A stretch of DNA of 64,000 nucleotides, taken from positions 62,001 through 126,000 of the forward strand of contig NMRA01000392.1 of the NCBI GenBank assembly GCA_002633005.1. The letters are read 5' to 3'. Made by a program: the position numbers and the translations under genes. Position 1 is the stretch's first letter. Each line of letters begins with the position of its first letter. Shown in pieces: positions 61,682 to 64,000 of this stretch. The stretch comes from Phoronis australis (Eukaryota > Phoronida > Phoronidae). Below the pieces are notes generated by a model that saw only the letters and a list, made by a program, of their open reading frames with translations, was not told the origin of the DNA and ran no database searches.

Positions 61682-62510
61682 AGAGCAACGCAGAGCGTTA
61701 AAATGCGCCCACAATTGCACAGTATATGGTATCCTTCTAGGGTTGTTTATTGGTACCATAAAGTAGTCAGTAGAGGGCATATAATATGTAGTAAGTTGTA
61801 CTTTGCAAAATGGAAAGGCATGGTCATAGTCTCCTCAATAAGTTGAGGACCTTTGAACATACAGAGGTAAACGAAAAAAAATAAAATTGCCACTAGGTGG
61901 CACACCAGTAGTCAGCTCCGTCGGATTGTCATCTTCATCTGTTGTCAACATCATATAAATACACTTACTAAATTTGGTAAAGATACAGCCATAGGCTCAA
62001 AAAAAAACTGCCACTAGGAGACGCCAGAGTAGTTGAAATCAGCGGAAAATCATCATCAGCCGTCCACTTCATAGTAACAACATACGTGCCAACTTTCACA
62101 ATCATCCCTTGCGCGGTTTGGTTGATAGAGGGGTGGACGCAAAAAAACAGACTCGAAAACAGTAAAAATAGTCACCAGGTGGCGCAAACTACGTCGAATC
62201 CATCCGAAAACGGGAGTATGGCTTCATCTCACTAATAGGTGCCTATATACCAAATTTTATGAAAATCCCTTCAGGACTTTTGAAGATACAGAGGTAAACG
62301 TAAAAAACTAAAATTGCCACTAGGGGGCACACCAGTAGTCGGATCTGCCCGAAAGTTCGCTCATGCTGTCCCATCCACAGAAAGAACACATGTGCAAAAT
62401 TTCATGACCATACGTCAAGGCATTTTGGAGATAGAGCAGCGGACAGACGGACGGACGGACGGACGGAGATGACGGCATAATGCGTCCACTATAAATATGT
62501 GGGCGCATAA
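61682..62510 (+). repeat. CCACTAG repeat family, short copy (about 0.83 kb)
   Basis: Starts GAGCAACGCAGAGCGTTAAA then ATGCGCCCAC, and ends in a GGACGGACGGACGG run and ATAAATATGTGGGCGCAT, like the copy at 51222. Cores of the CCACTAG type: 61767 (decayed), 61890-61903 (CCACTAGGTGGCAC), 62011 (variant), 62172 (TCACCAGGTGGCGC), 62317-62330 (CCACTAGGGGGCAC). No coding sequence. Confidence 0.8.
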
Positions 62511-64000
62511 AAATTAAAAAACAAGTATCATCAGATGAATCAGTGCGGTCATTCAGAACATTGAAAGTTAAGAGTGAAAAACAAAAAAATCAATTCTGGA
62601 TTTAAGTAGATTGGCCAAATTTATACAAGTGTAATAGCTGCAATAGGGTATCAATCTTATCTAAACCTATTTACAAGGAATTTCTGAAAAAGGCAGATAT
62701 TTGGAAAACAACCTTTCAAAAATATCAAATGCAACCCACAATATGCCTGGGCATATCTTAGGAAATTGTTGTTATAGTGTGCTAATACAAGTAGTTACCA
62801 ACAAAGTCGCCGAATATATTGTTAAATGATAGTCAACTGAGTGAAATCTTGGTCCCAAAATATAACGCTTTGTTGCAATAAACAAAATTTATATCAACAC
62901 ATACTATATACAGATTTTAAAACAATCCGACAATTTTCAAAACATGCAAACAGTTGCCCAAAATGCACCCACGCAGTAGTGGTGTACCTTGATAATTTCC
63001 CGCCAATAATGCAGTGTCCTCCACATTTGACTTAAAAAACTCCATACAAATTTTCATCTGGAATTCTAGTACCAAAGGGCATGCAGCTCCCAGTGGGCAC
63101 ATCTATTGGTGTATTTTCAAATGGGCATATTAGACTGGTATTAGAGATTTGTTCTTTTTGGTCTTAAAATCTTTCAAATCATTCAGGTAACTTAAAATAT
63201 GGTTCTGTTGCTAATATCTAATTACTAATGGTTAGCTGTTTCTTCTGTGTTGTACTTAGTCAATTTTATTTGCCGTGGCTGGTGCATTTATTGCTGCAAA
63301 ATTATTATTCAACAAAAAATGCCTACAGTGACACCTGTTGTCCAATAGTCCTATTTCAGCCACTAGGTGTCAGCCAAGATCAAAGTAACCTTACACATAA
63401 TCACAAAATGTTCCTTTGATATAACATTATGGTTACAATGCACAAAAACAGAAGTTTCAGTGAAAATATCTAATTCTATCCATAAATTATGTTTAGCACT
63501 ATCTGACAACAGTACTGTCCATAACAATAACTGCTATCAGAAGTTAGTTATCTTTAGTTTTTCCATTACTCAGTGGTTTCCCTGCGTATAAAAATTTGGG
63601 TGACTGCAACTCTTTTTTATTTCGCTACTCGTAATCTTTTCCAAATTGACCATTACACATCTACCCTGATAAAAAAATTCAATGCTACGCAAAAATTGCT
63701 AGCAAAATGGATACGCTTACAAAATTAGATGTTTGTTGATCAAACGCGAAAAACAATAATTTAAAATCAGATTTTGAACTTTTCCCCTTGTTTAACATAA
63801 CCATTTTATCCCCTTCTTTAAACCCGAGTACTGAAGTCACAAGAGGCAAGCTTTCTTGAGCCACCTTGCCAGCTTCTATATTTTTGTTGGTAACACACAG
63901 CAGAATTTATGAGACTGAGAGTAAAAGGTCACAATTTTCTTCTTGTCAGCTAAACAGATCAAACAAAATGTAGCTTTAAAAATAAAATCAGTAGTAATAC
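62511..64000. other. No gene recognised; one isolated CCACTAG motif
   Basis: Open frames at 62841-63591 have no known domain. CCACTAGGTGTCAG at 63360-63373 differs at one position from the CTCF-type core and lies outside any recognised repeat. Confidence 0.4.

Noticed and set aside
62440-62470. GGAC repeat considered as a CRISPR or satellite
   Set aside because: Simple microsatellite at the end of a dispersed repeat; no CRISPR features, and a eukaryotic context.

Overview
The window looks like invertebrate metazoan genomic DNA. It is AT-rich and gene-poor, has spliceosomal intron signals, no operons, and is dense in DNA transposons. Only one part of a conventional host gene could be recognised: an exon on the minus strand (49947-50363) encoding the N-terminal region and first zinc finger of an estrogen-related receptor (ERR, NR3B). 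The P-box reads CEACKA, which is diagnostic of ERR rather than ER. Its second-zinc-finger exon and ligand-binding-domain exons were not found by eye, so the flanking sequence may be long ERR introns or intergenic DNA. Species cannot be fixed; a marine invertebrate is a guess.

Most of the rest that can be explained is transposon-derived. At 0.3-2.1 kb lies a TTAA-flanked element with a broken THAP-domain gene. At 9.5-11.9 and 22.5-24.9 kb are two copies, in opposite orientation, of a ~2.35 kb non-autonomous element with TA flanks, CCGTAA termini and arrays of GGGCGGTTAA-type motifs near its ends. At 15.6-19.2 kb is a nested inverted-repeat cluster, with another copy of its arm at 38.9-39.4 kb. 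At 25.6-26.4 kb is a direct duplication with a single N at the start of the second copy, probably an assembly artefact. At 29.5-33.5 kb a degraded piggyBac (TTAA duplication, broken transposase gene) sits inside an older TA-type element. A family of ~400-490 bp TTAA-associated MITEs occurs at 2.9, 28.9, 35.7, 37.8 and (fragment) 42.2 kb. A 420 bp foldback built on ACGGACTCAC-like repeats is at 36.2 kb, with a fragment at 2.1 kb.

At 45.6-48.5 kb one TA-type element has inserted into another copy of the same family in the opposite orientation; the pre-insertion sequence can be read and defines a TA target-site duplication. At 51.2-52.5 and 61.7-62.5 kb, with fragments at 7.5 and 8.5 kb, is a repeat family made of units each carrying a CCACTAGnnGGCAC core that resembles the CTCF binding consensus, all in one orientation. 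At 54.6 kb is the start of a THAP domain, followed by a dispersed repeat (X) interrupted by a 1395 bp element whose inverted repeats begin CAC and which is flanked by a 5 bp duplication, a configuration like Transib/RAG-type transposons. That element itself carries another copy of X.

The main interest is therefore in the mobile elements: nested insertions that date each other, unassigned terminal-inverted-repeat families, and a repeat that may spread architectural-protein sites close to a nuclear receptor gene. All alignments were made by eye; borders are approximate unless a target duplication fixes them.
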